From: Hypomesus transpacificus | Taxonomy: Eukaryota > Chordata > Actinopteri > Osmeriformes > Osmeridae | DNA: 64,000 nucleotides | Assembly: GCF_021917145.1 (NCBI RefSeq) | Contig: NC_061065.1 | Span: 14,618,924 to 14,682,923, forward strand | Reading direction: 5' to 3' | Shown: piece after piece, positions 49,520 through 62,355 of the stretch | Numbering within the stretch: position 1 is the first letter of the stretch | Layout of the letters: each line of letters starts with the position of its first letter | Notes under the pieces: generated by a model | What the model was told of the DNA's origin: nothing | Databases searched by the model: none | What the model saw: only the letters and a program-made list of their open reading frames with translations | Made by a program: the position numbers and the translations under genes

Positions 49520-49893
49520 TTACTTCTGGGTGACGGGGAAAGAGTTCTGGTCCATGAGCTCTCCCACCCTCTCCTGGAGGATATGGACCACCTCAGCCAA
49601 GATAAACACGTGCGTGTCGTCCAGGTCCTGGATGATGAATTTCTTTCCCAGGGCTGACGTTTCATCTAGGTACAGTAGAAACTGCTTCATGGCCGGGTCA
49701 CTATTGGGGTGTGGGGGATGATTAAATACCGCTATGTAGAACAACATACAACAGTCTAGTTTCCTCTTTGTTTTGGAAGTCGCTTTGGATAAAAGCTTCT
49801 GCTAAATGCATACATGTAAATAGTCTACAGAATATAGATTATAATACTTTAGGTTTACCATTCAACAAGGACACCCTTGAGTACGTTGACCAT
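49520..49893 (-). CDS. gtf2h5: TFIIH subunit 5 (TTDA / p8 / TFB5)
   Basis: Two coding exons (49893-49859 and 49700-49520) give 71 aa, identical in length to human GTF2H5. The first exon encodes [11 protein letters not shown] and a split Cys codon. The second encodes [29 protein letters not shown] and the C-terminal helix ending [15 protein letters not shown]. The protein dimerises with the XPB-regulating p52 subunit and stabilises TFIIH for nucleotide excision repair and transcription initiation. Human defects cause trichothiodystrophy. A likely non-coding first exon with a donor at 50211 lies upstream. In this window it lies downstream of serac1 on the same strand, whereas in human the two genes are divergent. 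Confidence 0.97.
49769..49822. mobile_element. SINE tail remnant
   Basis: GTCGCTTTGGATAAAAGCTT followed by CTGCTAAATGCATACATGTAAA is the 3' tail motif common to several fish SINE families. The tRNA head is absent. It lies in gtf2h5 intron 1. Confidence 0.65.
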
Positions 49894-50211
49894 TTTATCA
49901 GGCAGACAGGACTTGGGTAGCAATAAAAATGGGACCCAGCTAAAAGGACAACAAAAAATATACCGTTCCTTCAGAAAATATAGAGATGTGAATTTGCTGA
50001 TTGTCTTTCTAACCAGAAACAAGTCAAACGGAGTGGCTAAGCTACATGAACTGCAGGCAATTCCAGAATTTGTGAGTTGCTAATTGTGATCAAATGTAGT
50101 TAGCACAAGCAAGCTAATTAATGCCACACCACACGCATGGTTATTCGTATGAACAACATACAGCTGCTGCTACTTATATGCAATTATTAATAAACTTGTC
50201 TCCCGTTTTAC

Positions 50212-50275
50212 CTGTGTTGCTGGCTTTGTTTACGTTCACTGCTTCTCACTAACGTTGCCTCTAAGAATTCTGGGA
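50212..50275 (-). other. gtf2h5: Probable 5' non-coding exon and core promoter of gtf2h5
   Basis: On the minus strand the segment ends GCAACACAG at a donor gtaaaac (50211 downward). Immediately upstream is CATCCCAGAATTC, which resembles the ZNF143-type motif of housekeeping promoters. An acceptor about 21 nt before the ATG (CCCAAG) would join it to the coding exon. This is inferred. Confidence 0.4.
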
Positions 50276-50557
50276 TGTATGGGGTCTCATGAGGGACAAA
50301 ACACCGACACATTTTTAAGGACCCAACTATGGGTATATTTTCAGCCATGTGCTGGTATGAGAAAATATTTTTTCTCTATGTATTTTACGGCATTTTTTGA
50401 TGTATTGGGTTAAAGTGACAGGAAATGTAGGGGTGCAAGAGGAGGTCATGCAGGTGAGGCCTCAGCCTACGTGGTACGCACTCTTAACAGGTGAGCCACT
50501 GTCGATGTATGAGAACATTCATGAAACAATGATTATAATTTAGTATTGCACAGCCCG
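50276..50557. other. Short spacer between serac1 3' end and gtf2h5
   Basis: Non-coding spacer of about 280 bp between the gtf2h5 first exon and the serac1 poly(A) signal. No feature was recognised. Confidence 0.5.
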
Positions 50558-50563
50558 TTTATT
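50558..50563 (-). terminator. serac1: Candidate poly(A) signal of serac1
   Basis: AATAAA on the minus strand, 696 nt beyond the serac1 stop. The intervening AT-rich sequence (50564-51258) is taken as its 3' UTR. Confidence 0.5.
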
Positions 50564-51258
50564 TGACAGGAATATTGATGGTAATGCTATGCACAAAATG
50601 TTTCTTGTTAACAGAGAAAACCAATGGAGCTGATAAGCAAGTGTCAGATTAAGTAAAAATCAACCTGACATAATACTTTAGTTGCTGAGGTAAGGCTTGA
50701 GAGGACATACATCATGGCACTTAACAAGGTTATGTATCATACATATATAAGATAAATTAAAAATAGACAAATTAAATTCATACTTTGCAATTCACGTATT
50801 GACTTGGCATGGCAATTCAGTGCGGTCTATACTTAGAAAAGCATGTGCAGAGGGTTTGAAGTATTAAAATCACTACATGATTAAGATAAAAGACCAAAAT
50901 GGAACAATTAGATTTTTTTTCATCCACTCAATTACTGATTGTAAACATGGTCAAGATGATGTTTAAAAACAATCTCCTAAAACATGATCTATTAGTGGTT
51001 CATGTATTCTTTTTCTTAGGATGACTTCTGATGGAAAACATTTGGAGCACCTTGGATTTATCCAACATAAACCCAGCCATTTCTCAAGTCACCACAAAAT
51101 ATTTCCTATGAACACCATGATCAAAATCTTTCTACTAATAGTCCAAAAGAGAGGCAGTTAGGTCTTCTTAAGATTGGCAGGTAGGTTGGGCAGGGGTGGT
51201 GCCTTACCCCAACATACCCCCACCTCTTATTCAAGTGTCTGGACCCCATCAGTGTTCA

Positions 51259-54045
51259 TCAGCTGACGTAGCCCTGCAACGCATCCTGGATGAACTGGAG
51301 GCTGCGCTTGTAGAGGAAAGAGTCTTTCTTCTCAGGCTTGCAGATGTTGAGGTGATCCATATCTACCTGGATGAGGTCCCCGATCCCCAGGTCTGGAAGA
51401 GGCGGAAGACACAGGATTAGGAGAAGGGTCAACGGTCTCAAGATCAAAACGGTTAAAACTACAACCGTGATCTGTGGTTCATTCCCTTGGTCCCCTCACT
51501 CCATTGCACATATTTATTCCAGAAATGAGACCTTACCTGCTGACTGTGGGGGCACCACCTGTATCTTGATCATGGGTCCAATAGTGGTGGGCCGAGTCTC
51601 GGCAAAGCTCAGCACCTTGATGTCCCTGTTCTTGGCTATGTCCAGGAAGTTCTCATTGAGGTCACGCAATGCCGGGGAGTCTGGAACAGAAGAGGGCGAC
51701 GAATAAGGGAGTGAGGTGAAGACCTTGCAACAACATCTAGCTACAATGCCAATTCTAACTGATCGACAGATATAGAACAGAGGGGTTTTCACTACAGATC
51801 CTAATCAAAGTTGATGGTCCAGGGGGTAACAGTACACATTCAATATGTCTTTAAACCCCATCACATTTCTGTCATGTCTGTCTGAGCCTAAAACGAACCT
51901 CTGCAGAGCTCTTTGACCTCTACAGAGGGGAAGAGGAGGTATCGGACGTTGACCGAGTACTCAGCCATGAAGGTTCCGTGGTGAGGAACACTGTAGAACA
52001 TGATGCCCTTGGTGTTTTTCATCAGGTCTTGGAGGTCCGGGTCGTTGGCGGCGTCCAGTAGCATCTTCTTTACCAACAGCCCTAGGGGGAAAATCAGTCA
52101 ATGGGCTTGGGTGTGCTGTTACTGGTTGCCTAACAAGATGAACCGTGTCATAACATTTCAAAAGTTGGGAACATCCTTAAAATCCATAACCAATATTATT
52201 GTTTATGAAGCTAAAATACTAATATATTCCAAAATCGAAGATATTGTTTCTTTTGAACAGCAGAATCATGTGACGACCCAGTGTGTTATACCTCCCATGC
52301 TGTGCGCCACCCAGACCACAGGCCTCTCTCCTACCCCAGCCGACTTGAGCTTCTTAAGCAGCTCTCTGCTCCTGTAGGCCAAAGACTTCCTGAAGAAACA
52401 CACACACACACACGGAGCATGGAGTCGAATAATCAGAAGCAGTCTGCAATAAGTGATATATAAAAACCCATACAGTAGAAAATACTGAAAAAAGAGACAC
52501 AAACATCTCCGAAGTCTTCCAATCCAAAATATAATTGTACATATACAAATATATAGACAGATACCTTTGGTTTTCAGCAGGACACTTGGACCTCCAGTCG
52601 CTCAAGTGAGAGTCGTACTCTACCGACAGAACCCTCAGGTTAGGGCAGTCTTCAGCCAACCACGACTAAGGGGACAGACAAAAAGGAGCCAATCACAAAG
52701 CAAAGAGTAAGCATTAGAATGTGCACGCTTCTAGATCATTGAAACTGATGTCATGTCTGTATGTAATGACACAGTCATTCCACGCAGCAGTGGTTACCTT
52801 GGGCCAGCACTCTGTGTAGTCCTCTATGACCGCCTTCTCCTCCTCAGTCACATCACAATCCTTCTGCCGCCATGTCTTAAACGCCGCCCCCAGGAGCCCA
52901 TGGACGAATAACACGTCCGCTTTGATTGGCTGGCTGAACAAGAATCAAGAGCAACAAATAGACTGATATGCTATATTGTGTATACTGGATATCAAGATGA
53001 GAAACACATTCCTATGTGTGATGACAGTGGTGAAGACCTCACAGTACCTGTTGCGACACTGTGGGTGGAGAACATAAACCCCATCCTGGTACCTCTCCTT
53101 CACTGCGTCTCTGTCGAGGTTTGCCAGGGCGCGGGCTGCATGGGAAGCCTGCATGATGTGTGTGGACTGCATCAGCTCTGCTAGGACAGGCACCCAACCT
53201 GCCAAACAACACCACCACACATGACAAAACTAACTTCACTTTGAACCTTTCCTGTATTTGTGGACGAAAGTCACATGACACTGAACTATATTCCATACAA
53301 TATTCATGTTATTCAGACCTCGGAAACGCAGAGGAATGGATCTGTTGGCCGGTCAGTGATCAGTGGCGTTCACCTACCTGACTGTATGATGGCCTGGTGG
53401 GCACTGTCGTTAAGCGCCAAGTTGCCAATGATGCGTACAATGTTTCTCTGGAGCTTCTGGGAGTCTTTGCGAAGCTGGTAGACCCTCTGGAGGAGTTGCA
53501 GACCCCCGTTGGCCACAATGTGGTCACAGTGACTCTGTACCTGGACGAGGGACATGGAGATTGGGGCGAGTTCTGAGACTAGAAGTGGTAAACAGGTGAT
53601 GCAACATGTTATAAAGACCGGTGAGGTCCTCACCTTGGAGTGTTGAACCAGAGCCTGTAGACAGAAGGACTCCACCTTCTCAGAGGGGACAGAAGTGAGG
53701 CTCTGAGCATAAGGGAGGCCGTTCCCCCCGAAACACCACAGACCACCCTGACACACACACACACACACACACAAGTAGGTTGTATCAGGTATATGGGCAA
53801 ATGTGTGTGAAGGGGTTAAAAGAGTTGATTCACCTCAGAGTGTGTGTGTGCATGCGTAACTGCATGAGTGTGTGTGAGTGTCTTACCCTCTGTGTCGCCA
53901 GCGACTGACTGCTCTCCCGCAGGGCGAGCGAGGTAAAGTACTGGACACACGCGTCCACCTCCGACTGGGGCAGAGACGCCAGCAGCTGCCTGAGGCCATC
54001 CTCCACAGAAAACCCCTGAGCAGAGGGAGCAACCTCTCATCAGCC

Positions 54046-54103
<58 letters not shown>

Positions 54104-56462
54104 CGCGAGCATCTACTGTTCGCTGTCTGTGAAAACAAGTGAAGAGATACGTGGAACTTCAGAGATACAGTCGTTGTGAAAGGAGGAGATACCTACATCC
54201 TGGACCTCGGGCAGAAGAGGTGGGGAGAGGAAGAAGCGCCGGTCCACCTGATGGGTGCGTGCCAGCCCCACCACCGTCCGCTGGTCTACCACCTGGGCCG
54301 CGGTCTGGAACTGGTAGTCTGCAACACACGGCTGTGTGTGACGTCGAGCTCACGTTCTCCTACTGTCACAACAGTAGGAGAACGAGCTAACTGAGACATT
54401 TCGGATGGTGGCTGTAACCGACGTGACGGGAAAAGTGTTGGAGAAAGAAACTGAAGAGTTGGAAGCGGGAGGTGGGATGGGGAGGTGAAAGGTCATGAGG
54501 CTGTGTGGTGGCTGTCGGTCTTCCTCACCATGCCAGTGGTGGTTGCCTGCCAGGTCCTGAACTGCCTGCAGTCTGACAGACCTGGTGTTGGACCGCGTCC
54601 TTTTCAACAGAACCCACAGTGCCACCTCATGGGGATCTGCATCCACACGACTCAGGTGTTCTACAATACACATAGACACAATATCAATATGATATATACA
54701 TCAAGCCATAAGCTCAACACCATGGTGTCTAAATGTAAATCACAAATAGTTACCAAACAAAAGAAAACCCTAGGATTCTAACAACTACCACAGAAGGCTA
54801 CTATTATACAATAAACCTAGATAAAGAGTTTGCCAACCTGGACCGTTCAATCGGGCTGCTTTCAATTGGAAAACTGTGAAGTTTCAAAATATGACATTCC
54901 TTATAAGCATTTAGACTTTTTTTCTTCTGTGTGATCTTTTCAAAGTAGTCATACAATACAAATCACACTTCATGAAGTCTAACAAATGCATAAAAGATAG
55001 GGGTAGTTAGCCCAACAGTTGAATTCAACAAAACACACACACACATGGAGACACACACACACACACACGGAGACGAAGGGACAGGTGCATCCTGAGGCTC
55101 ACCAACAAAACTACAAAAGTCTGTCTAAGACCATCTCCAATAACACAGCTGGACTTCAGTTCCTCTTTGCAACATTGAGCATATTTCTGTTTCCATCACT
55201 GACTTCTGCTTTCCAGTTATCTCAGAATAAGAAGCCTGCCTGTTTGTGGTGAGGCAAAATACAGTTATCGGACATCAGCAGGGATTTTTTATGTTATTTT
55301 TCTTACCATCGAGTGGTCGAAGAAGAATCCTCGAGGAGAGTTCCAGAAATGTACGAACTGCTTTGTGAAGTTCTCTCCTAGCTTTGTTTGTGATCCCTGA
55401 AACAATACAAATCTATAGCAAATATTTAAATGACATTTTCACCTTTCATAATGTAAGCATGCATAATTTAATTGTTTAATTTGGCTTGGTTTGGCAGGAG
55501 GCTATTTCTTTTTCTTTCATAAACAAGTCAGCCTTGACCAGCGGAAGTGAGATTAGTGAACAGACGAGATGAATGACACAGAGAGAGAAAGAGACACACA
55601 GAGAGAGAGAGAGAGAGAGCGAGAGAGGGGAAGGAAGGGAGTGATTGTTAAGATGGACACCTGGTCTGGATGTGGCGCTTTATTGATTTCAATAATCATT
55701 TACTGAAACCGTATTTGTTGTTGTGTCGTGGCAGGCGTAACACAGAGCAGTTAGCACAAACAATAAAGTAATGTAGGCCTACTGTACGTTATGTTACTGC
55801 ATACATGCGTGCTATCCGAGATACCACCATACGACCTGTCATAAAGCTTAAGGTGAATCCTCCAGTACCTGTGCTTATCTTGTCCTGCTCCTTTGAAGGC
55901 GTGGGGCGCAGGTATATGTAGGACTTCTGTTTCTCCTGCAGAATGGCTTGCGTATCAATAGTCACAGCTCTGTTCAAGGTCACCACCTCATATGTGATGA
56001 AAACACAGCCCCTGGGGGGTGATAGACAGACATTGTCAGACCAGAAAAGCTTTTAAGGAGGTTTTATTTTATTTATTTAAAAAAAAAAAAAATATATATA
56101 TATATATACAGAAAAAAACGTTGTCAAGTCAATTTGACATACCCCAACACAACAGCACCGGTGACTTTAGCAATTTTCGCTAAATGTCAAAAAGAATAAG
56201 TCCATTAATGAGGACATTGATACTAATAATGTATGCCGTCTTTAGTGAGAAAGGTGACCACACACAACACCAGTGTCTTTTGGTAATATCTTCAGTCTGT
56301 CTATACTAGCTTCAATGCCTAACCATAAGGATACATTACTAGCCATGGGTCACAGTTCCAATGCAACGTACGTATGTCCCTCCAGGGCAAGACTTTCTTC
56401 ATACTCGGGCCAGTGGTGCTCAGTCGCCGACAGCGGATCATTCGAAGCGCAGCCACAGACAT
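51259..56462 (-). CDS. serac1: Serine active site-containing protein 1 (alpha/beta hydrolase)
   Basis: Sixteen coding exons on the minus strand give 655 aa (human 654): 56462-56372, 56179-56143, 56011-55869, 55396-55307, 54660-54529, 54318-54197, 54015-53887, 53747-53634, 53540-53378, 53198-53048, 52933-52798, 52665-52565, 52389-52292, 52081-51899, 51680-51537 and 51392-51259. A membrane segment at residues about 35-55 ([18 protein letters not shown]) is built from a 37-nt microexon plus exon 3. A helical-repeat region follows ([31 protein letters not shown]). The C-terminal lipase domain has [15 protein letters not shown], the nucleophile motif WVAHSMGG (Ser near 500), FYSVPHHG and the late HLNICKP block with the likely catalytic His. 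SERAC1 acts at mitochondria-ER contacts in phosphatidylglycerol remodelling and cholesterol trafficking. Human loss causes MEGDEL syndrome. All motifs are intact. Confidence 0.96.
54052..54099. repeat. (GT)n microsatellite
   Basis: GT run of about 48 bp in serac1 intron 6, only 37 bp from the exon 7 acceptor side (exon 7 begins 54015). Read on the gene strand it is (CA)n. Confidence 0.9.
54347..54388 (-). other. serac1: Perfect 13-bp hairpin, extendable to 18 bp, in serac1 intron 5
   Basis: The arms GTTCTCCTACTGT (54354-54366) and ACAGTAGGAGAAC (54371-54383) are exactly complementary around a CACA loop. Beyond a 2-nt bulge, AGCTC and GAGCT add five more pairs. The structure lies 29-70 nt upstream of the exon 6 acceptor in a 210-nt intron. 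Confidence 0.85.
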
Positions 56463-57329
56463 CTTCCACCTGCATATGAAACAAGGACAAACCCTTGTAC
56501 TAGATACCTAGCAGTATAAAAAAATCACCAGTTAAAGTTGTCGTACCAAAAACGGACTTCCGTCATGTCTACAGCTGCTTTTATCTGGATCAAACAAGCA
56601 AAGTATTCTTACTGACAACCACACGTGATTGCTATCTTGTTTTGTGTGGTGTGGACACTGTGTGCTACTGAAATGTTATGAAAGCTACGCTAACTTGCTA
56701 GCTAGCTTAGTTTGTCATGCATTATCTTGATATCTTGACACTTGATGTTGTACATAAAGTTGTGAACGTTTTATACATCATTACCTCATTTGGTGACTAG
56801 CTAAATTACAGTGATTTGGGCGCCTAGATGACTCCCTCCAATTAGACCTCGACTGTTAGCGGCGTCCTCAAAAACATGGCAAACTAATGCAATGGTCTCA
56901 CGAAACACGTCACGTACCGTAAACAACAGAAAGCGCGGCAAAGATTACCGTAACAATTCGAAGTATTTTTAATGGTAGCTTTAATGGTCAAATATTTTTT
57001 TCTGCATTTAAAGGAGTTTGTGTGTGTGTTTGTGTAGGCCTATCTTTGTTTCAGTTTTCAACAGTGTTGTGTGTAATCTGTAGTCAAAATACTGTAATGG
57101 ATACTGTTTTCCAGTGATGGTCAGTAACTTGACACCAAGGAACCTGACCTTTCATTTCAGGCCAGTGAAATAATTCCCTCCTGAGGAAACAGTGACAGGG
57201 TTTCCTGTACGGGGGAGACCTTAGAGCTGACACCATATCTAAACCAAATATGGACACATTCATGTTCCAGTTTACTAGCTTACCTTCACATTCTTTGATG
57301 AACTACCAGTATATCAACAATTTCAGACA
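56463..57329. other. serac1: serac1 upstream region
   Basis: AT-rich non-coding DNA that must include the serac1 promoter and 5' UTR. An acceptor-like site (atatgcag) sits 10 nt upstream of the ATG, so at least one 5' non-coding exon is likely. A good candidate for the first exon near 56860-56960 could not be bounded. Confidence 0.4.
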
Positions 57330-57335
57330 TTTATT
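57330..57335 (-). terminator. myct1: Candidate poly(A) signal of myct1
   Basis: AATAAA on the minus strand, 468 nt after the myct1 stop codon. The stretch 57336-57802 is then its 3' UTR. Confidence 0.5.
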
Positions 57336-57802
57336 TTGATAACTTATAATCATATCGTCGAGTCAATTCCATCCAAAATATACACACACAAAAAATACCT
57401 TCATAATCACATTCCCATGGTATTTAGTAAATTGCCTGGTATGCAATTCTTGTCATATTCTTGATTTCCTTGGTTATTGCAAACCGTGTTTGTTTCATGA
57501 AGAGCTGGTCAATGTCTTGGTTACCTCTTAAATTGGAAATCATCCGGGTACATACTCCTGAATTTGTGATGGAAATCAATGTGATACCACAATATGACAC
57601 ACACATACACTGAATTTATCGCACACACCTCATCTTCACAAACCATTGACATCACCACTTCTTACCCGCACAACACACAAACACACATGCATTTCGCATA
57701 GACACACACAGCACCAAAGCTTCTCATTATTTCTACAAATGTCCATAAACTCCACAGGCCTTGTCAACAGTCAACAGCCCCACAGTGACATCCACACCAC
57801 CC

Positions 57803-59456
57803 TTAGGTGCAGGTCTCCTGGTAGGCCCTTATGATGCTCTCATAGGCTGGAGGTGGGGTCTGTGTGGCATGGAACCCTCTCAGACTACTAGTGCTCCAGA
57901 AAGACACTGGCCTGGGAGGGGTGGCAGCCTGGGCTGCGATTTGAGCGGACCCAGTTGAAGTGGTCAGAGTCGGAGTCCGAGGCAGCGTGGTCTGGCTCCC
58001 TTCCTCTGCCTCGCGGGCAATCTGGCTGCACTGGAGCAGTGGATGGAAGGTGGAGGCCCTGAAGCTGGGCTTGCGGCCCAGAGGGTCAGCCTGGTCCGGG
58101 GAGGAGGCCTGGCGGTGGAAACTGAAGGCGGCGCTGACCAGACTGTTGTTGCTGCGCCGGTCGTAGCTGCTGTTGCGGTTGAAGCCAGGGCGGGCGCGGG
58201 GGGAGACGCGGGACGGGCGAGGGGGCCGGCGGGTAATGCTGACAGAGCCGGCTTTGCGTCGAGACATCCAGGTCAGGACCACGTAGATTAGTGCCCCCAA
58301 GAGGAGACCCACAGCCATGGACACACAGAAGGCTATGATCAGGGAAACTGGGAGGGAGATCAAGGGAGACAAAGAGAGTAACAGAGAGAGATAGAAAACA
58401 GCAGAGAGAGTGGAAGGAAAGGGAACACTGACAATGAGTTTGAGCAGACTTTAGAGATCTTAAAACTGAGAGGGTACTGAACAGTCAGTCCATTCCTATG
58501 ATATAGTCTCTTGTTTGTAGATCTAGGAACGGTTTCTCTTAAGACTTGACAAGTAATGTAGCACATTATCAATCTTTTGAGTTCAACAGGCAAAATCTTA
58601 AGGTTTAGATATTTGTACATTTCAGAGAGTAATGTGACCATCACTGACAACTGGGCATGGGTATTCACATTCACAAGTACAGGGAAATGCTTCATAACCA
58701 AAAGCAATGATGTCCATTTTAAAGCCCCCTAGTAGTAGCTATCCTTGACTGTTAAATCGTCGAGCCTTCTCTGCCAACAGTCTTGCAAGATGGCACCTCC
58801 AGACAAAATAATCAGTGCTTCCTCTGTGGTGTTTACCAGCGCAAGCCTCCAGAGAATGCTGACTGATGGCATCTCCTTCCCACAAAATAGGGATCAACAT
58901 ACTCTGTAGTCTGTAGTTGAAAGCAACGGCTGCCACATGTGTTCAGGAGAAACGAGAGAGAGAATGAAGGACCAGGGGTTCATCGAAATGGAATGAAGCT
59001 AGTCCAAAAAAAAACATTTCCTTTAGCTACAGTTCATTTTCATAAAGTGTAAAGCAAATTGCTTCCAGCTTTTTTTTGTCTCCTCTCTGTTGGGGAAAGG
59101 GATATAGCAGACATTAAGCAGGGATCATCTGGAAATGACATTTAGGAAGATGGAGGGGAAAAACACACAATAGTCAGGACAGTGCAATACTCTTGACTTT
59201 AGTGTGTCATAGTCTTATGTGTCCACACTGGTCTATAAGGTGTGATGAAATACATGCAGTTGCATTGTTTTCAGTTTCAAAAATAATTTAATGTATATAT
59301 CTTATTACTGTGTATTACTTAATAAAGAGTGTTTAAGAGAATAGATGTGGCAACTAAGAACCTTCTTGGGGCATGAGTGGAAAGAGCAATAGAGAACTCA
59401 CCAACATCAAAGGGTTTAAGTATTTCCAGAAAGAGGTTTGTGTTGTTGTCAGCCAT
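57803..59456 (-). CDS. myct1: Myc target protein 1
   Basis: Two coding exons on the minus strand (59456-59402 and 58347-57803) give 199 aa. Exon 1 encodes a short luminal or extracellular N-terminus, MADNNTNLFLEILKPFDV, with an Asn-Asn-Thr similar to the human MANNTTS start. Exon 2 opens with a single membrane helix (SLIIAFCVSMAVGLLLGALI) followed by the positive stop-transfer WMSRRK, then a cytoplasmic tail. The tail motifs ERRSN-like DRRSNNSLVSAAF, FHRQAS, GRKPSFRASTFHPLLQC and the C-terminal PPPAYESII match human MYCT1. The last is a PPxY-type site for WW domains. MYCT1 was found as a c-Myc target and is mostly expressed in endothelium and haematopoietic stem cells. The gene is divergent from syne1, as in human. 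Confidence 0.94.
58348..59401 (-). other. myct1: myct1 intron 1
   Basis: Intron of about 1.05 kb with a consensus gtgagt donor and ctcccag acceptor. No other feature was recognised inside it. Confidence 0.8.
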
Positions 59457-59672
59457 AACGCTCTCAGTGCTTTCAGAGAAGTAGAGGAGAGAACGTTACG
59501 CATACACTCTCTCCTTGGCTCTCTTTCTGTCTTTCTTCTCTTTCTTGTCAATCCCTCTTTTCTTTTCTCACTCACTCACTCTCCCCGTCCTCCCTGCCTC
59601 TGTGTTCTGCACCCTCTCTTTCTCCTATTCTCGATCTGCCTAAGTCGCTAACTTTCTCTGTCTGTCTATATA

Positions 59673-59673
<1 letters not shown>

Positions 59674-59768
<95 letters not shown>
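59674..59768. repeat. (TCTG)n followed by (TC)n microsatellite
   Basis: A compound simple repeat upstream of the myct1 coding start, with the pure TC part at about 59692-59768. Confidence 0.95.
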
Positions 59769-59771
<3 letters not shown>

Positions 59772-62306
59772 GGCGTGCACACACACCCACACCCACACCC
59801 ACACACTGTCTTTCCCCCTCTCTCTACAGCCCAGAGGCACACAGGATTCCCTCCAAGGCCAGCCTGGCGGCTTTCTTGTTTGTGGAAGCGGAAAAATTCA
59901 CTGTCACATTTCCTGCTTTCCTGCGCAAAATTAGCTCTGAGGCCCTCTTATCTGCACTGGACAGAGTTCCTGCAGAAGTGGGTTGAAGAGGAGGGGGACC
60001 TGGTGCATTCACTTCCCCTCCCATCATTTCCTTGAAAGTTGATTAATGAGATACAAAGTCACCCCCCCTCAACCTCCAACCTTCCCTGTCCTGTGCTTTC
60101 GTCATGGGACAATCCACTACCCTCTCATATTTCTCATTTTTCCAGAAATTATAAACATGTAAAAACAAAAATCTTTATTTTCTCAATACACCGCAGAAAA
60201 GACCACAGGCGACAGTATCCCTACACCACCAATTACCCTCTTGGGCTTGAGCTAAATATGTCAGGCAACACCAGACCAGGCCAGAGCAGTGACACTCTTC
60301 AATACAGAAGCTCAATAACACGCAGAAACCATAACACACGATTGTTACTTAATGCTGCAAAAACATCTAATGGAGAATTGGGGATATCAGAGCCCTCCAC
60401 TGCAGCTTCTTTGGGAGTAACCTCAGTCTTTCCACAGAGGGTGCCAGGATAGTGAGTGGTTCCTTTATATGCTGTCTGGAACGCTCTGGTCATAGAGGTC
60501 CAGTGAAAACACTTGGTTCTGATAAGACAGGGAAGCAACCACAACCAAGATTTCGCTTTGTACACCTCTGGCTCCCTCCCCTCTCCCCTCTCAGACTCTC
60601 TTAGATCTAACAAGACTTGGCTAGTGACTATTATACCGCTGTGACCAGGGCCTATGATAAGCCACAAGGAATTTCTATTGAACGCTGTTAACCCCTAACC
60701 AACCCCTTTAGGTCTGCGATGTGGTTGGTTGATGAGGGAAAAGGAAGTTGAGTAACTTTCATATTGGGGCCTTTTAGGAGAGAGCAAATGGAAAAGCTCA
60801 TGTACCTACACTGCAGCTGAGACTTCCTTTAATTGTTGCCCCGTCTTAAAGGCCGTAAAAAGGAAACAGCCGTTACACCCACATGGGCGGGTCATGTAGT
60901 GTGATTTGTTAACACATTGTGTGATTGGGAGGTCCAGCAAATCTTCTATAGAGAAGAATGTGTTGATGCTACAGCTGAAGTTCAAACCTACGCTAGTTGA
61001 TTAGTATTGTTCTGAAGGCTGTTTGGTCATTGTGATGGTTTGTTCAAGGGTGTGGGTGGCTGAGGTAGTAGGTTTATGGGATTTGATATCCCCGCCTAAA
61101 TAAACAAAATGCTATACAATGGCAGGATTGTTGTGCACAAGTGGGTTTTTATAAAGCCTCGAATGGCTGAATCATTTATAATGTATGATGGCTGACATAT
61201 CTAATTATAACTTCAGGAATTTCTGTTTGTGTGTGTGTCTGTAGCTTTATAATCTCACAAACCGGGCATTGTATGAAGTTCCAATGTATTGCTCAGGATC
61301 CAATTGGTAACACACACACACAAAGTGTGGTTGATTTGCCCATTTCACAGCCTCATAGGCCTGACACATACCCATCCTGCTATCCTGCCCAGATAAAAAT
61401 ACAACTAATAACATGCTCTGGAGGGCAGATTTTAGATAGATGGAATGGGGGAAATGGGAGAAGTATCCTATTTTTTCTTTGGCAATGTTTTGTAGACTTG
61501 TGTATAGGAATTTATGCTAAGTTTATGCTGAACATCTAGCCTTCACAGAACTGAGCTTTGATGGAAAGCTGTGGAACCGTAGAGATGAAAGCAATGTACA
61601 ATTAGGTCATAAAGAAAAACCTTCGTGAAATGCCTTCATAACCCCGGTCTCCACATTGTAGGCTGTCTTCTACTAAGGAACAGTAGGTGGAGTCGTTATC
61701 CACTGAACATTCTGTTCACTTCTGCTAAAAGTCTTCCTCAGGAATCTCAGTTAACAAATTCGTATCACTTTCATAGGAAATGGACAAACTGGGATTTCTG
61801 TCTCGGCGTAACTGCTGTATACAGCAGCAGATGATGCAGGCAGATTAATTTGAAAAATAGCCTAATTTATCCTACTAAGGTGGAATTGTTTGTTTCATGC
61901 ACGAACGAACCATTTGCACACACGTTAGAGGCCACTTTCCATGTTATTTGTCAGTCTGTCTGCTAGTGTCAAGGGAAAGGGGTCGACAGACAGGTAGGGA
62001 ACGAACAATTGCTAATACGATTTCAGTAGGCTACTGTAAGTGCTGACAGCGCCTGAAGAAGATTACCTACACGCTTTTGTAGAGCTAGGTGTGATCAGAT
62101 AAGAGAGAGACAGAAGTGTGCTTTCGCTGGGGCTACGAGGCTTAGGAAATCCCTTTCACATCATGTTTTTTTTGCACCTTCTCTTTCAGACATTTGCAGC
62201 ATTACCACGCACCACATCCTCCGCCGCACTCTGCCCGGTCCTGTGGGGCCCCGCCCGATAGAGGTCACCCCGAGATACACGCTGCGTAAAAATGTCGGAG
62301 TCAGCA

Positions 62307-62355
<49 letters not shown>

